Source: Actinoplanes aureus
Lineage (GTDB): Bacteria; Actinomycetota; Actinomycetes; Mycobacteriales; Micromonosporaceae
NCBI RefSeq assembly: GCF_015704865.1
Contig: NZ_JADQTO010000002.1
Coordinates: 490,205 to 554,204 of the forward strand
DNA length: 64,000 nucleotides
Reading direction: 5' to 3'
Positions 54,787 through 63,663 of the stretch are shown one piece after another; position 1 is the first letter of the stretch; each line of letters begins with the position of its first letter. A program made the position numbers and the translations under genes. The notes beneath the pieces are model-generated. The model was not told the origin of the DNA, made no database searches, and saw only the letters and a list, made by a program, of their open reading frames with translations.

Positions 54787-55029
54787 TCGAGGTCACCGCC
54801 CGTCTGGATCGGCTGGCTCGTAAGTGCGGGCCCTGATCTCAGCCTCGGAGGCGACTCGCCCGGGCTAGCCTCTACATCACCTGACGACGTCTAGCCGGAG
54901 CTGTCACTGATCATCGTCCGATAACGCCAGACTGCATCTGATCCTCGGCGACGCGGTCGATCGCGGTGAACGCGGCGGCTCGGCGGCGTGGCTGCTGTCC
55001 GGCCGTGACGACGAGTTCGGGACTCGGGC

Positions 55030-55415
55030 GTGTTCGAGCGCTGCCCGCCCAAGGACGGCTCCCGGCGCACGGTGGACACACCCGGGTTCCTGTCGGCGCT
55101 GTTGGCCGAGCACATCACGCGGACCCGGCCGACGCCGTGCGCCTGCCACGGGCGGACCTACACGTTCCGGGGTCACGGCCTGGCCAACGGCGCGGCCCGG
55201 ACACCACGCCGTCGAAGCTGATGGACAGTCAGATGGGGCATGACGACGGATCGGTGCAGGCGCGCTGCTCGCACATCACAGCGGGCATGCGGCACACGCT
55301 GATGGAGGGCCTGACCGAGATGTGGGAGACCGCCCTGGAGGCCCGGCGGCAGCTCGCCGACGGCTCGCCGGTGGCGGTCCCTGACGAGCTACTGCGGAAG
55401 GGTGAGGAGAAGTGA
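55030..55415 (+). pseudogene. Tyrosine integrase remnant
   Basis: Two fragments of an actinobacterial element integrase. The first, about 55030-55214, reads FERCPPKDGSRRTVDTPGFLSALL and CACHGRTYTFRGHG, as in the middle of these integrases. The second, in another frame and ending at 55415, reads MGHDDGSVQARCSHITAGMRHTLM, the C-terminal box 2. A frameshift near 55210 and a large deletion separate them. The catalytic tyrosine of the usual QARYSH is cysteine here, so activity is lost even without the frameshift. It sits beside the tRNA-Pro copy, the normal place for int. Confidence 0.72.
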
Positions 55416-55417
55416 TC

Positions 55418-55435
55418 GCGCAAGATCTTCTCCCA
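55418..55435 (+). repeat. 18-bp direct repeat, right copy
   Basis: Identical to 52859-52876. A second TTCTCCC follows ten bases later (agtttctcccg), so this end also shows iterated short motifs next to att, as expected for recombinase arm sites. Confidence 0.75.
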
Positions 55436-55511
55436 GTTTCTCCCGAACTGGCCGGGGAGAAGCGGCAGGCCCGGATCACCTGAACGGCGAACCGGGCCTG
55501 ACCTGCAACCA

Positions 55512-55590
<79 letters not shown>

Positions 55591-55663
55591 AGCTGCGAGA
55601 GAAATACTAGCTGACGCCTTAGTAGCCTCGCCAACCGGTATCCCTGAACCATGAAACCGCAGG

Positions 55664-56557
55664 TCAGCGCGGGATCAGTGTAAGCAGGCTGGCCTCCGGG
55701 CGGCAGGCGAACCTGATCGGCGCGGTCGGGTGGGTGCCGAGTCCGGCGGAGACGTGCAGCCAGGCGTCGGAGCCGGGCCAGCGGTGCAGGCCCTTTGCCA
55801 TGGCGTGCGGCAGGTCGCAGTTGGTGGTCAGCGCGCCGTAGCCGGGGACGCAGACCTGACCGCCGTGGGTGTGGCCGGCTAGCAGCAGGGCGAAGCCGTC
55901 CGCGGCCATCGGCTCCAGGACCCGGGAGGCCGGCGTGTGGGTGACGCCGAGGTGCAGGTCGGCGCCGGCGCTGATCGGGCCCTGGACGGAGGGGTAGTCG
56001 TCCCGGTCGACGTGCGGGTCGTCGACGCCGACCAGTTCGATGGAGCGGCCGCCGGCCTTCACCACGCAGCGGGCGTTGTTCAGGTCGGCCCAGCCGGCGT
56101 CGACGAAGGCGGCACGCAGGTCGTCCGCGGGCAGCTCGACGCCCTGCACGTACTCCCGCTCGGGCAACACGTACTGCAGCGGGTTCTTCCACACCGGACC
56201 GCGGTAGTCGTTGGAGCCGAAGACGAACGCGCCGGGCCGGTCCAGCAGGCGCGCCAGGGCGCGCAGGACGCCGGGCACCGCGTGCGGCGAGGCCATGTTG
56301 TCGCCGGTGACCACGACCAGGTCGGGGTCGGTGCCGTCGAGCGAGGCCACCCAGTCCTGCTTGCGCCGCTGGTCAGGCATCATGTGCAGGTCTGACAGGT
56401 GCAGGATGCGCAGCGGTTCCGCGTCCGGTTCCAGCACCGGGACGTCGAAGCGCCGGAGCGTGAACATGTTGCGCTCGATCAGCGAGGCATAGGCGAACGT
56501 GGCGCCGCCCAGCGCGGTCAGAGCGGCGGTGGCCGAGATAAGGGAGCGCTTACGCAT
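55664..56557 (-). CDS. Membrane-anchored metallophosphoesterase
   Basis: Predicted 297-residue calcineurin-type phosphoesterase. A signal-anchor segment (SATAALTALGGATFAYA) is followed by the two-metal site: ILHLSDLHM, VVTGDN, GSND and the closing GHTHGGQV. It belongs to the YkuE/YaeI-like group of bacterial phosphoesterases, some of which act on lipid-linked or cell wall intermediates. I chose the ATG at 56557. It is divergent from the YqeY gene with only 25 bp between the starts. Confidence 0.9.
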   Translation of the reverse strand: MRKRSLISATAALTALGGATFAYASLIERNMFTLRRFDVPVLEPDAEPLRILHLSDLHMMPDQRRKQDWVASLDGTDPDLVVVTGDNMASPHAVPGVLRALARLLDRPGAFVFGSNDYRGPVWKNPLQYVLPEREYVQGVELPADDLRAAFVDAGWADLNNARCVVKAGGRSIELVGVDDPHVDRDDYPSVQGPISAGADLHLGVTHTPASRVLEPMAADGFALLLAGHTHGGQVCVPGYGALTTNCDLPHAMAKGLHRWPGSDAWLHVSAGLGTHPTAPIRFACRPEASLLTLIPR

Positions 56558-56582
56558 GATGGCAAGGGTAGTTTCTCCATCC

Positions 56583-57035
56583 ATGGGAACGCTGAAAGAC
56601 CGCCTTAACGATGACCTGCACGCCGCGATGAAGTCCCGGGACGAGCTGATCACGTCGACGCTACGGATGGCCCTGGCCGCCGTGCGGACCGCCGAGGTCG
56701 CCGGCAAAGAGGCCCGTGAGCTCTCCGACGACGAGGTGCTGGCGGTGCTGACCAAGGAGGCGAAGAAGCGCCGGGAGGCGGCCACCGCCTTCGCCGACGC
56801 GGGCCGCACCGATCAGGCGGCCAAGGAGACGGCCGAGGGCGACGTCCTCGACCGCTACCTGCCGAAGCAGCTCAGCGACGCGGAGATCAGCGAGGTGGTG
56901 GCGCAGGCGCTGGCCGCGGGCGGCTTCAGCGGCAAGGCCCAGATGGGTCCGGCGATGAAGGCGGCCCAGGCCGCCGTGGCGGGGCGCGCGGAGGGCGGCC
57001 GGGTGGCCGCCGAGGTGCGGCGCCAGCTGGGCTGA
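56583..57035 (+). CDS. GatB/YqeY domain protein
   Basis: Predicted 150-residue helical protein of the YqeY family, related to the tail domain of GatB. Features are LKDRLNDDLHAAMKSRDEL at the start, LDRYLPKQLSDAEI, and the terminal GRAEGGRVAAEVRRQL. The domain can bind tRNA-like structures, but the role of the free protein is unknown. No ribosome binding site precedes the ATG; a TAGTTT eight bases upstream suggests near-leaderless expression. Confidence 0.9.
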   Translation: MGTLKDRLNDDLHAAMKSRDELITSTLRMALAAVRTAEVAGKEARELSDDEVLAVLTKEAKKRREAATAFADAGRTDQAAKETAEGDVLDRYLPKQLSDAEISEVVAQALAAGGFSGKAQMGPAMKAAQAAVAGRAEGGRVAAEVRRQLG

Positions 57036-57062
57036 GGACCACAACCCCTTGGGGGTACGCGA

Positions 57063-57095
57063 AAACGGGCGGGAGATCAGCTCTCCCGCCCGTTT
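57063..57095. terminator. Bidirectional terminator between yqeY and the PBP gene
   Basis: A perfect 14-bp stem (aaacgggcgggaga / tctcccgcccgttt) with a 5-nt loop lies between convergent stop codons. Confidence 0.9.
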
Positions 57096-57110
57096 CCGGT
57101 GTCCCTGGGG

Positions 57111-59585
57111 TCAGTTGCCGGGACCCCCGCCGCCCGGTCCGCCCGGTGGTGTGCCACCCGGCGTCTCAGGTTTGTTGTTCTTGCCGTTGCTGACCTCGAT
57201 GATCACGGCGCCGTTCTTGATGGTCCGGCCGGACGGGTTGGTGCCGGCCGCGGTGCCCTTGGGGCACTTCGAGTCCACCTCGCTGCCGATCGACACCTCG
57301 AAGCCGGCGCTTTCCAGCTTGCCCCGGGCCGAGCCGATCGGGTCACACTCGACGTTCGGGATGGACCGCTGATCGCCGTACGCGATCTTGGTGCTGCCCG
57401 GCTTCTTGAACTGCTCCTTCGTCTTGCCCTTCATGTACGCCTTGAGCGTGTGCTGCACCGCCGGGTTGACGATGTCGTGGTCCATCCGGTCCCGGTGCTC
57501 CGGGTAGTCCGGGTTGACCATGTAACCCGCGACGACCAGCTTCGTGGTGCCGACGATCAGCGAGGCGGTCTTGTCGTTGTCGGTGGTGCCGGACTTGCCG
57601 AAGACCGGGTGACCGACGATGCCCTTCGTGTCGCCGGCGGTGGAACCGCCGCACGCGCCCATCTGGGCCGAGTCGCCGACCGGGCAGCGGGCCGCGTCCA
57701 GGGCCGCCCGGGCGACGTCCTTGGGGGTGGCCCGGATGCAGCGCGGCTTGCCGACGTCGAGTTTCTCGCCGTCCTTGGTGGTGATGCTCTCGATCGGGGT
57801 CGGCTTGCAGTTCATGCCGTCACCGGCGAGCGTCGCGTACGCGTTCGCCATGTCCAGCGGGGTCGACGAGGTGACGCCGAGCGTGAACGCACCCCAGCCC
57901 CGGGCCTCGTCCGGGTCGTCGGCCTTCTGCCGGTCCGAGCCGGCCCGGAACTCGACGCCGAAGCGCTTGGCCACCGCGACCACCTTGTCGGCGCCGGCTC
58001 GTTCCTCCAGCGGTACGAAGTACGTGTTGATCGACTTCGCGAAGGCGCTCCACATGGTGAAGACGCCCACGCCCTTGCCCGAGTTCTTCGGGCACCACTG
58101 GTCGCTGCCCGGACATGCCGAGGAGCTGCCGTACCCGGCCTTGTACTTGGATTTGTACTGCGCGTCGGTCTTGATGGTGTACCCGAGCGGATAGCCCGCT
58201 TCCAGGGCCGCCACGATGGTGAACATCTTGAACACCGAGCCGGCCTGGTAGCCGTTGATGTCGCCACCACCGCTGAGCAGCGGGTTCGTGGTGTTCGGGT
58301 GGGTGCCCCGGATGCCCTTGGCCTTCTTCTTCGGGTCCGAGGAGAGCTTGTTCTCCGGGTTGTCGGAGTCGTCGAGCTTGTACTTGCGGTTCGCCGCGAG
58401 CAGCCGCACCTTGCCGGTGCCGGGCTCGATGCCGGCCAGCAGCACCGCGTTCTGGCTGTCGTCCTTCTGCCGCTTGGCGACCTCGGTACGGGCGGCCTTC
58501 TGGCCCTCCAGGTCGATCGTGGTGATCACCCGGTAGCCACCGCTCTTCAGCCGGCGCTCACGGTCGTACTCGGTCGCGCCGAACGCGTCCTGCTCCATCC
58601 ACCAGCGGTAGAAGTAGTCGCAGAAGAAGCCCCAGTAGTTCTTCGACACCCAGGCGCAGCCGTTGCCGATCTGCTTGATCTTGGTGGGGACCTTGACCTT
58701 CTTGGCCTCGTCGGCCTGTGCCTGCGTGACCGCGCCCATCGCGACCATGCCGGGGATGATGTAGTTGTCGCGGCGGGCGGTGATCTGCTCGTGTCCCGAC
58801 GGCTTGGTCGGGTTGAAGCTGCTCGGCGCCTTGACCATGCCGGCCAGCATGGCGGCCTCGGCGACGGTCAGGTCCTTCGGCTTCTTGTTGAAGTAGACCT
58901 GGCTGGCCGCGAAGATCCCGTACGCCCCGCCGCCGAAGGGCGCGGTGTTCAGGTAGCGCTCCAGGATCTGGTCCTTGGTGAGCTGCTTCTCGACCTGGAG
59001 CGCGTACTTCATTTCGGTGATCTTGCGCTTCGCGCTGTCCTCGGTCGCGTCGACGACCTCCTGCGGGTTGGTGGCCGAGTAGGCCAGCGACATCCGCACG
59101 TACTGCATGGTGAGCGTCGAGGCGCCCTGCTGGGTGCCGCCCTGGCTGTTGCCCACGAACGCGCGGGCGACGCCCTTGAGGTCGACGCCGTTGTGCTCGT
59201 AGAACTTGCGGTCCTCGGCGGCCAGGATCGCGGCCTGCATGTTCTTGGAGATGTCCTTCAGCGGCACGTCGCTGCGGAACTCGTCGTAGAACTGCGAGAG
59301 CTGGGTCCGCCCGTCGGACGCGTAGATCCGGCTGATCTGCGGGGAGCTGAAGTCCTTGAGCTCACTGGGCAGGTTCGCGAACGTCTGACCACCGGCCTTG
59401 GCGGCGAGTCCGGTCATCGCCGCGGCCGGGAACGCGGCGGCAGCCACGACCACGCCGGCCAGCAGGCCGCATATCAAAAGCGAGGTGGCGTTCGTGAAGA
59501 TGTTGTGATCGCGTCTGCGAAGCCAGGAGGTCACCCGAGCAGGGTACGCGAACAACGCACGCGACTGCCCGCCGAGAAGGTCCAC
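57111..59585 (-). CDS. Bifunctional penicillin-binding protein with PASTA-like end
   Basis: Predicted 824-residue class A PBP. A single membrane anchor lies at about 30-57, then the GT51 glycosyltransferase with AILAAEDRKFYEHNGVD (catalytic glutamate), GASTLTMQYVR and LERYLNTAPFGGGAYGI. The transpeptidase has the active serine in GSVFKMF, SIN in AKSINTYF and KSGTT. A PASTA-like region and a Gly/Pro tail close the chain. It synthesises and crosslinks peptidoglycan. The chosen start is GTG at 59585; a GTG at the VTSWLRRRDH segment is an alternative. The gene is divergent from wblA, a conserved pairing in actinobacteria. Confidence 0.94.
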   Translation of the reverse strand: MDLLGGQSRALFAYPARVTSWLRRRDHNIFTNATSLLICGLLAGVVVAAAAFPAAAMTGLAAKAGGQTFANLPSELKDFSSPQISRIYASDGRTQLSQFYDEFRSDVPLKDISKNMQAAILAAEDRKFYEHNGVDLKGVARAFVGNSQGGTQQGASTLTMQYVRMSLAYSATNPQEVVDATEDSAKRKITEMKYALQVEKQLTKDQILERYLNTAPFGGGAYGIFAASQVYFNKKPKDLTVAEAAMLAGMVKAPSSFNPTKPSGHEQITARRDNYIIPGMVAMGAVTQAQADEAKKVKVPTKIKQIGNGCAWVSKNYWGFFCDYFYRWWMEQDAFGATEYDRERRLKSGGYRVITTIDLEGQKAARTEVAKRQKDDSQNAVLLAGIEPGTGKVRLLAANRKYKLDDSDNPENKLSSDPKKKAKGIRGTHPNTTNPLLSGGGDINGYQAGSVFKMFTIVAALEAGYPLGYTIKTDAQYKSKYKAGYGSSSACPGSDQWCPKNSGKGVGVFTMWSAFAKSINTYFVPLEERAGADKVVAVAKRFGVEFRAGSDRQKADDPDEARGWGAFTLGVTSSTPLDMANAYATLAGDGMNCKPTPIESITTKDGEKLDVGKPRCIRATPKDVARAALDAARCPVGDSAQMGACGGSTAGDTKGIVGHPVFGKSGTTDNDKTASLIVGTTKLVVAGYMVNPDYPEHRDRMDHDIVNPAVQHTLKAYMKGKTKEQFKKPGSTKIAYGDQRSIPNVECDPIGSARGKLESAGFEVSIGSEVDSKCPKGTAAGTNPSGRTIKNGAVIIEVSNGKNNKPETPGGTPPGGPGGGGPGN

Positions 59586-59865
59586 CTCGCCCGATAAGAG
59601 TGTGACGTGTCACCCGGCTCGGCGGAGTGTCTTCCCGCTTCTGCTCCGAAGATACCCCCGTTCCGCCACATCTCCCTGGCCGCTATGCCCGGAACTACCG
59701 GGCTATACGTATTTGAGGGACAACGTTGCGTAATCGCCCAACTACAGAGCATGATGGTCCCGCGAGACATCGCACGGCGTCTGCGCGGCAAAGGGGTCTG
59801 TACCCCAGGGGGACATTTGGGGCCGCGTCGACGCAGGGGGTGAAAAGCAAGGGGGGACGTTAACC

Positions 59866-60168
59866 GTGGGGATGATCAGCGACTGGCCCAGCATGGCGGC
59901 ATGTCAGAGTGGCGACCCTGACGCGCTGTTCGTGCAGGGCGCCGAGCAGAACGTGGCTAAAAGGATCTGCCGCAGCTGCCCGGTCCGCTACGAATGCCTC
60001 GCCGACGCCCTGGACAACCGTATCGAGTTCGGCGTCTGGGGAGGCATGACGGAACGGGAACGGCGGGCACTACTGCGCCGTCACCCGCATGTGGCGAGCT
60101 GGCGGAAGATGTTCGAGGCCGCACTGCGGGAGAAGGGCGCCGACAAGGTGCTCGTCTCCACCCGCTGA
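59866..60168 (+). CDS. wblA: WhiB-family iron-sulfur regulator, WblA type
   Basis: Predicted 100-residue regulator. Four cysteines at 13, 35, 38 and 44 should bind a [4Fe-4S] cluster, GVWGG is at 56-60, and the basic RERRALLRRHP follows. The FVQGAEQN and ADALDNRIEFGVWGGMTERER parts match WblA (the WhiB4 orthologue) that represses antibiotic production and affects development in Streptomyces. The GTG is preceded by a GGGGGG box; an ATG two codons later is also possible. The neighbours (PBP on one side, ArsA ATPases on the other) match WblA synteny. A TTGCGT about 140 bp upstream with CATGAT 18 bases later could be a promoter. Confidence 0.9.
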   Translation: MGMISDWPSMAACQSGDPDALFVQGAEQNVAKRICRSCPVRYECLADALDNRIEFGVWGGMTERERRALLRRHPHVASWRKMFEAALREKGADKVLVSTR

Positions 60169-60188
60169 TCAGGCGAGCAAGCACTGAA

Positions 60189-60247
60189 CCTTTCCAACGT
60201 GCCGGGGCGGCAGCCCGGATGCTGCCGGCCCGAGCAGGTTGGAAAGG
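60189..60247. terminator. Long stem-loop between wblA and the first ArsA gene
   Basis: A 10-bp outer stem (cctttccaac / gttggaaagg) encloses a GC-rich inner hairpin (cggcag / ctgccg with further pairing). It lies between the convergent stop codons of wblA and the ATPase gene and probably blocks read-through both ways. Confidence 0.65.
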
Positions 60248-60262
60248 CTCACCACGCGCTGA

Positions 60263-61402
60263 TCACGCGAGCAATGCTCCGATCGTCCGCAGCCCGTCGA
60301 CGTCGTGTACGTCGGCGGGTTGCGCGGCGACGGCAGTCGTGGGAACCGCGGGGAAGGCGTCGGTGAACGTCGCGGCGACGCGTACCTCTCGGTCGGTCTG
60401 CCGCAGCAGGGCCGCGTGAATGCGCAGCACGTCCGCGGCTGAACGCAGGTCGGCGTCGGTGTCCAGCTGATCGGCCGCGGCTTCGCTCTGGTCGGCCGTC
60501 AGGCCGGCCGGCTCGGTCTGGTGCATCCGGTTGAGCACCAGGCCGCTCAGCGGCATCCGCTCGGCCACCAGCCGCTCCGCGAAGTACGCCGCCTCCCGGA
60601 CGGCGTCCCGCTCCGGCGCGGCGACCAGCAGGAACGCCGTCTGCGGGTCCTGCAGGATCCGGTACGTCTGGTCGGCGCGCTGGCGGAAGCCGCCGAACAT
60701 CGAGTCCAGCGCGGCGACGAAGCCGGACAGATCGGTGAGCAGCTGCGCGCCCAGAATCTTCTGCACCGCCCGGGAGAAGAGCCCGAACGAGGCGGTGACC
60801 AGGCTGAACATGCTCCGGCCGCCGGTCCGGGCGGGGGCCAGCAGCAGGCGCAGCATCCGCCCGTCGAGGAACCGGGAGAGCCGGGCCGGCGCGTCCAGGA
60901 AGTCCAGCGCGGAACGCGACGGCGGCGTGTCCACCACGATCAGGTCCCACTCGTCGCCGGCCCGCAGCTGACCCAGCTTCTCCATCGCCATGTACTCCTG
61001 CGTGCCGGCGAAGGTCGAGCTCATGGCCTGGTAGAACGGGTTGGCGAAGATCTCCGCCGCGCGTTTCGGTGTGGTGTGCTGCTCGACCACCTCGTCGAAG
61101 GTGCGCTTCATGTCGAGCATCATGGCGTGCAGCTCGCCGCCGCTGGCCGCGGCTTCGATGCCCTTGACCTGCCGGGGCGTGTTGTCCAGTTCGTTGAGGC
61201 CCATGGACTGCGCCAGGCGCCGGGCCGGGTCGATGGTGAGCACGACCGTCCGGCGGCCGTGCACCTCGGCCGCGCGCAGGCCGAGGGCGGCGGCGGTCGT
61301 GGTCTTGCCGACCCCGCCCGAGCCGCAGCACACCACGATGCGGATGGCCGGGTCGGCGAGGAGCGCGTCGACGTCGAGGCGCTGTGCGGTCAATTCAGCC
61401 AC
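60263..61402 (-). CDS. ArsA-like ATPase lacking the signature lysine
   Basis: Predicted 379-residue P-loop ATPase of the ArsA/GET3 group. The Walker A reads GSGGVGKTTTA, so the usual deviant KGGVGKT lysine is replaced by serine. Switch I (LTIDPARRLAQSMGL), switch II (VDTPPSRSALDFLD) and the A-loop region are recognisable. There is no CXXC motif and no membrane tail. It starts with GTG and lies 40 bp downstream of the second ArsA-like gene. In actinobacteria this pair is conserved next to wblA; a role in arsenic export is unlikely because no arsB is present. The true role is not established. Confidence 0.9.
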   Translation of the reverse strand: MAELTAQRLDVDALLADPAIRIVVCCGSGGVGKTTTAAALGLRAAEVHGRRTVVLTIDPARRLAQSMGLNELDNTPRQVKGIEAAASGGELHAMMLDMKRTFDEVVEQHTTPKRAAEIFANPFYQAMSSTFAGTQEYMAMEKLGQLRAGDEWDLIVVDTPPSRSALDFLDAPARLSRFLDGRMLRLLLAPARTGGRSMFSLVTASFGLFSRAVQKILGAQLLTDLSGFVAALDSMFGGFRQRADQTYRILQDPQTAFLLVAAPERDAVREAAYFAERLVAERMPLSGLVLNRMHQTEPAGLTADQSEAAADQLDTDADLRSAADVLRIHAALLRQTDREVRVAATFTDAFPAVPTTAVAAQPADVHDVDGLRTIGALLA

Positions 61403-61442
61403 TACTCCAGAGTAAGACGTCTTGATCTGACGTTCCCCGTGA

Positions 61443-62393
61443 TCAAGCCCGCATCAGACGGGCGGCGAACTGCTCCAGACCCGCCAGGTCCACGCCGTCC
61501 GGAAGCTGCGGCAGCTCCACCATCGGCCGTCCCAGCTCGGCCAACTCCAGCCGCAGCGACTCCTCCAGCTCCCGCCGGGTGAGGTGTGCCTGTGCCTGTG
61601 CTGCGAGTTGGCTCACGGTGCCCTGGGTAGCCGGCAGACCGGCCGCGGTGAGGCCTCGCTTGATCTCCGCCTTGGTCACCCGGCCGGCCGGCAACAGGGC
61701 CGGGCGGGCGCCGTTCACGATGATCCGGCCCACCGGGATGCGCAGCGCGTTCAGCTCGGCGATGGCGTCCACGCTCTCCTGGACCGGCATCTCCTCGAGC
61801 AGCGTGACGACGTGCACCGCGGTCATCGGCGAGCGCAGCAGCGATGCCACGCCCTCGCTCTGCGTCTTGATCGGGCCGACCTTGACCAGCCGGGCGGTCT
61901 CCTCGGTGACGTTCAGGAAACGGCCGATCCGGCCGGTCGGCGGCGCGTCGAGGACCACCGCGTCGTACATCCGGCGGCCGTCGCGGGACCGGGTGGTCGC
62001 CTCCTTGACCTTGCCGGTGAGCAGCACGTCGCGCAGGCCCGGCGCGATCGTGGTGGCGAAGTCGATGGCGCCGACCTTGCGCAGCGCCCGGCCGGCCGCG
62101 CCGAGCTTGTAGAACATGTCCAGGTACTCGAGGAGGGCCTCCTCGGGATCCACGGCCAGGGCGCGGACCTCACCACCACCGGTCGTGGTGGCGATCCGCT
62201 GCTCCGCGTACGGCAAGGGTTCGAGGTTGAACAGCTGGGCGATGCCCTGCCGGCCCTCCACCTCGACCAGAAGCGTGCGCCGCCCGCCGGAGGCCAGGCC
62301 CAGGGCCAGGGCGGCGGCCACGCTGGTCTTGCCGGTCCCGCCCTTGCCGGTCACCACGTGCAGCCGCTCCGGCCAGTTCCGGTGTTCGCCCAT
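61443..62393 (-). CDS. ArsA-like ATPase
   Basis: Predicted 316-residue P-loop ATPase paralogous to the next gene. Walker A is GKGGTGKTSVAA with the signature lysine intact. Switch regions are VEVEGRQGIAQLF and VLDAPPTGRIGRFL. I chose the ATG at 62393; TACCGT ends seven bases before it, a leaderless-type promoter spacing, and there is no clear ribosome binding site. With the downstream ATPase it could form an asymmetric heterodimer in which this subunit supplies the lysine in trans, which is inference. Confidence 0.9.
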   Translation of the reverse strand: MGEHRNWPERLHVVTGKGGTGKTSVAAALALGLASGGRRTLLVEVEGRQGIAQLFNLEPLPYAEQRIATTTGGGEVRALAVDPEEALLEYLDMFYKLGAAGRALRKVGAIDFATTIAPGLRDVLLTGKVKEATTRSRDGRRMYDAVVLDAPPTGRIGRFLNVTEETARLVKVGPIKTQSEGVASLLRSPMTAVHVVTLLEEMPVQESVDAIAELNALRIPVGRIIVNGARPALLPAGRVTKAEIKRGLTAAGLPATQGTVSQLAAQAQAHLTRRELEESLRLELAELGRPMVELPQLPDGVDLAGLEQFAARLMRA

Positions 62394-62416
62394 GCGTCCA
62401 ACGGTACGGGGCAATC

Positions 62417-63385
62417 TCAGCCGGACACGTCGCAGACCAGCCAGCCGGACTTGCGGATGACGGTGAACCGCAGATCCTGTGCGGCGGCCTTCTCGTCGTC
62501 GGTCGACATGACGACCCGGACGCCGACGGTGGCCTCGTCGTCACCCCGGCTGGCCACGGTGGGGTCGTCCCAGCGGAAGACAGCACCCTGATAGCCGTCC
62601 GCGTACGTGCTGATCTGCTCCACCCGCTCGGCGAGCTTGGTCTCGTCCCGCGATTTGCGGCACACCAGGTCCTCGGCGGCGTTCGCGTCCTGTTGCGTGT
62701 AGACGGCGGTCAGGAAGCGGTTGACCGCGGTCATCGGGTCCGGCGAGCCGGGATTGTCGGCGTCCCGGAACAGGAAGTACGCCGAGACCGCGCCGCCGCC
62801 GCAGAGCACCAGCGTGGCCGCGAACGCCAGGGAGAGGAAGACCGTCGAGCGCCGGCGCGGGTCGCCCGGCAGAAGCGGCGACTGCCCGGTCGGCGGGCCC
62901 ACCCAGATCGGCTCCGGTCCGGCCTCGGCCGGCGGCGAGTGCTGGTAGGCCAGGTGCTCGGGTGGCACGTGCCGCCACTCGCCGGGTTTCTCGTGCTGGG
63001 CGTGCCAGGGGCCGTCCGGCGGCGGCTGATGCCAGCCCTCCGGCGGGGTGTGTGAGATCACCTGGGTCGGGTCGGGCGGAGCGTACGCCGAGTGATGGAC
63101 CACCGCGCCGGACACCGCCGGATGCTCGGCGGTGTCCGCGTGGAGATCGAGATGCGGTTCGGATGCCCCCGCGACATCCGGACCGCCGTGCCGGGCGACC
63201 GGCGGTGGTGGCCCGCCGGCGACCGGTAGCTCGACCGGTGGATCGGTCCCGGCCGCGCTCGTCGCGTGCGGCGGCTCCGGGATCGGGATCGGCTCGTCCG
63301 GCGGGATCGGCATCGGCGGTTCCGGGTCGGGCGACGGCGGTGGATCCGGATGTCCGGACCGCTCCCCACCGGCGTGTCGCGTCAT
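62417..63385 (-). CDS. Proline-rich single-pass membrane protein
   Basis: Predicted 322-residue protein. The first 170 residues are Pro/His/Gly-rich and cytoplasmic by topology. One membrane helix ([27 protein letters not shown]) lies near 183-208. The extracytoplasmic end has an NTF2-like or DUF4878-type pattern ([31 protein letters not shown], then [14 protein letters not shown]) with two cysteines likely bridged. I chose the ATG at 63385 with GGAGG upstream. It is 23 bp upstream of the ArsA-like gene, so they may be one transcript. No specific function is known to me. Confidence 0.78.
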   Translation of the reverse strand: MTRHAGGERSGHPDPPPSPDPEPPMPIPPDEPIPIPEPPHATSAAGTDPPVELPVAGGPPPPVARHGGPDVAGASEPHLDLHADTAEHPAVSGAVVHHSAYAPPDPTQVISHTPPEGWHQPPPDGPWHAQHEKPGEWRHVPPEHLAYQHSPPAEAGPEPIWVGPPTGQSPLLPGDPRRRSTVFLSLAFAATLVLCGGGAVSAYFLFRDADNPGSPDPMTAVNRFLTAVYTQQDANAAEDLVCRKSRDETKLAERVEQISTYADGYQGAVFRWDDPTVASRGDDEATVGVRVVMSTDDEKAAAQDLRFTVIRKSGWLVCDVSG

Positions 63386-63507
63386 GTCACCCTCCGCTGA
63401 TGGCGTGTTCGCTTTACGTGAGCTTGTCCCGCTCAGCCTAACCAACCACCTGATCCGTCGCGTCCTAAGCTGTGCCGGTAGCCGACGGATAGGGAGTAGT
63501 CCACGCC

Positions 63508-63663
63508 ATGCAGAAGTGGGAGTACGTGACCGTGCCCCTGCTGGTCCACGCGACCAAGCAGATTCTCGACAACTGGGGCGAGGACGGCTGGGAGCTCGTC
63601 CAGGTCGTGCCCGGCCCCAACCCGGAGCAGCTCGTCGCGTACCTGAAGCGGCCGAAGTCATGA
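63508..63663 (+). CDS. Small DUF4177-like protein
   Basis: Predicted 51-residue protein, [20 protein letters not shown] and [11 protein letters not shown], a compact beta-alpha-beta pattern of DUF4177-like proteins that is strongly conserved in actinobacteria. Its stop overlaps the RidA-family start (ATGA). An AGGGAGTAG segment lies 12 bases before the ATG. Function unknown. Confidence 0.82.
   Translation: MQKWEYVTVPLLVHATKQILDNWGEDGWELVQVVPGPNPEQLVAYLKRPKS

Noticed and set aside
60263..62393. Arsenic resistance operon suggested by two ArsA-like genes.
   Set aside because: No arsB, arsC, arsD or arsR nearby, and the pair is part of a conserved wblA neighbourhood. The ArsA likeness is to the fold, not the function.
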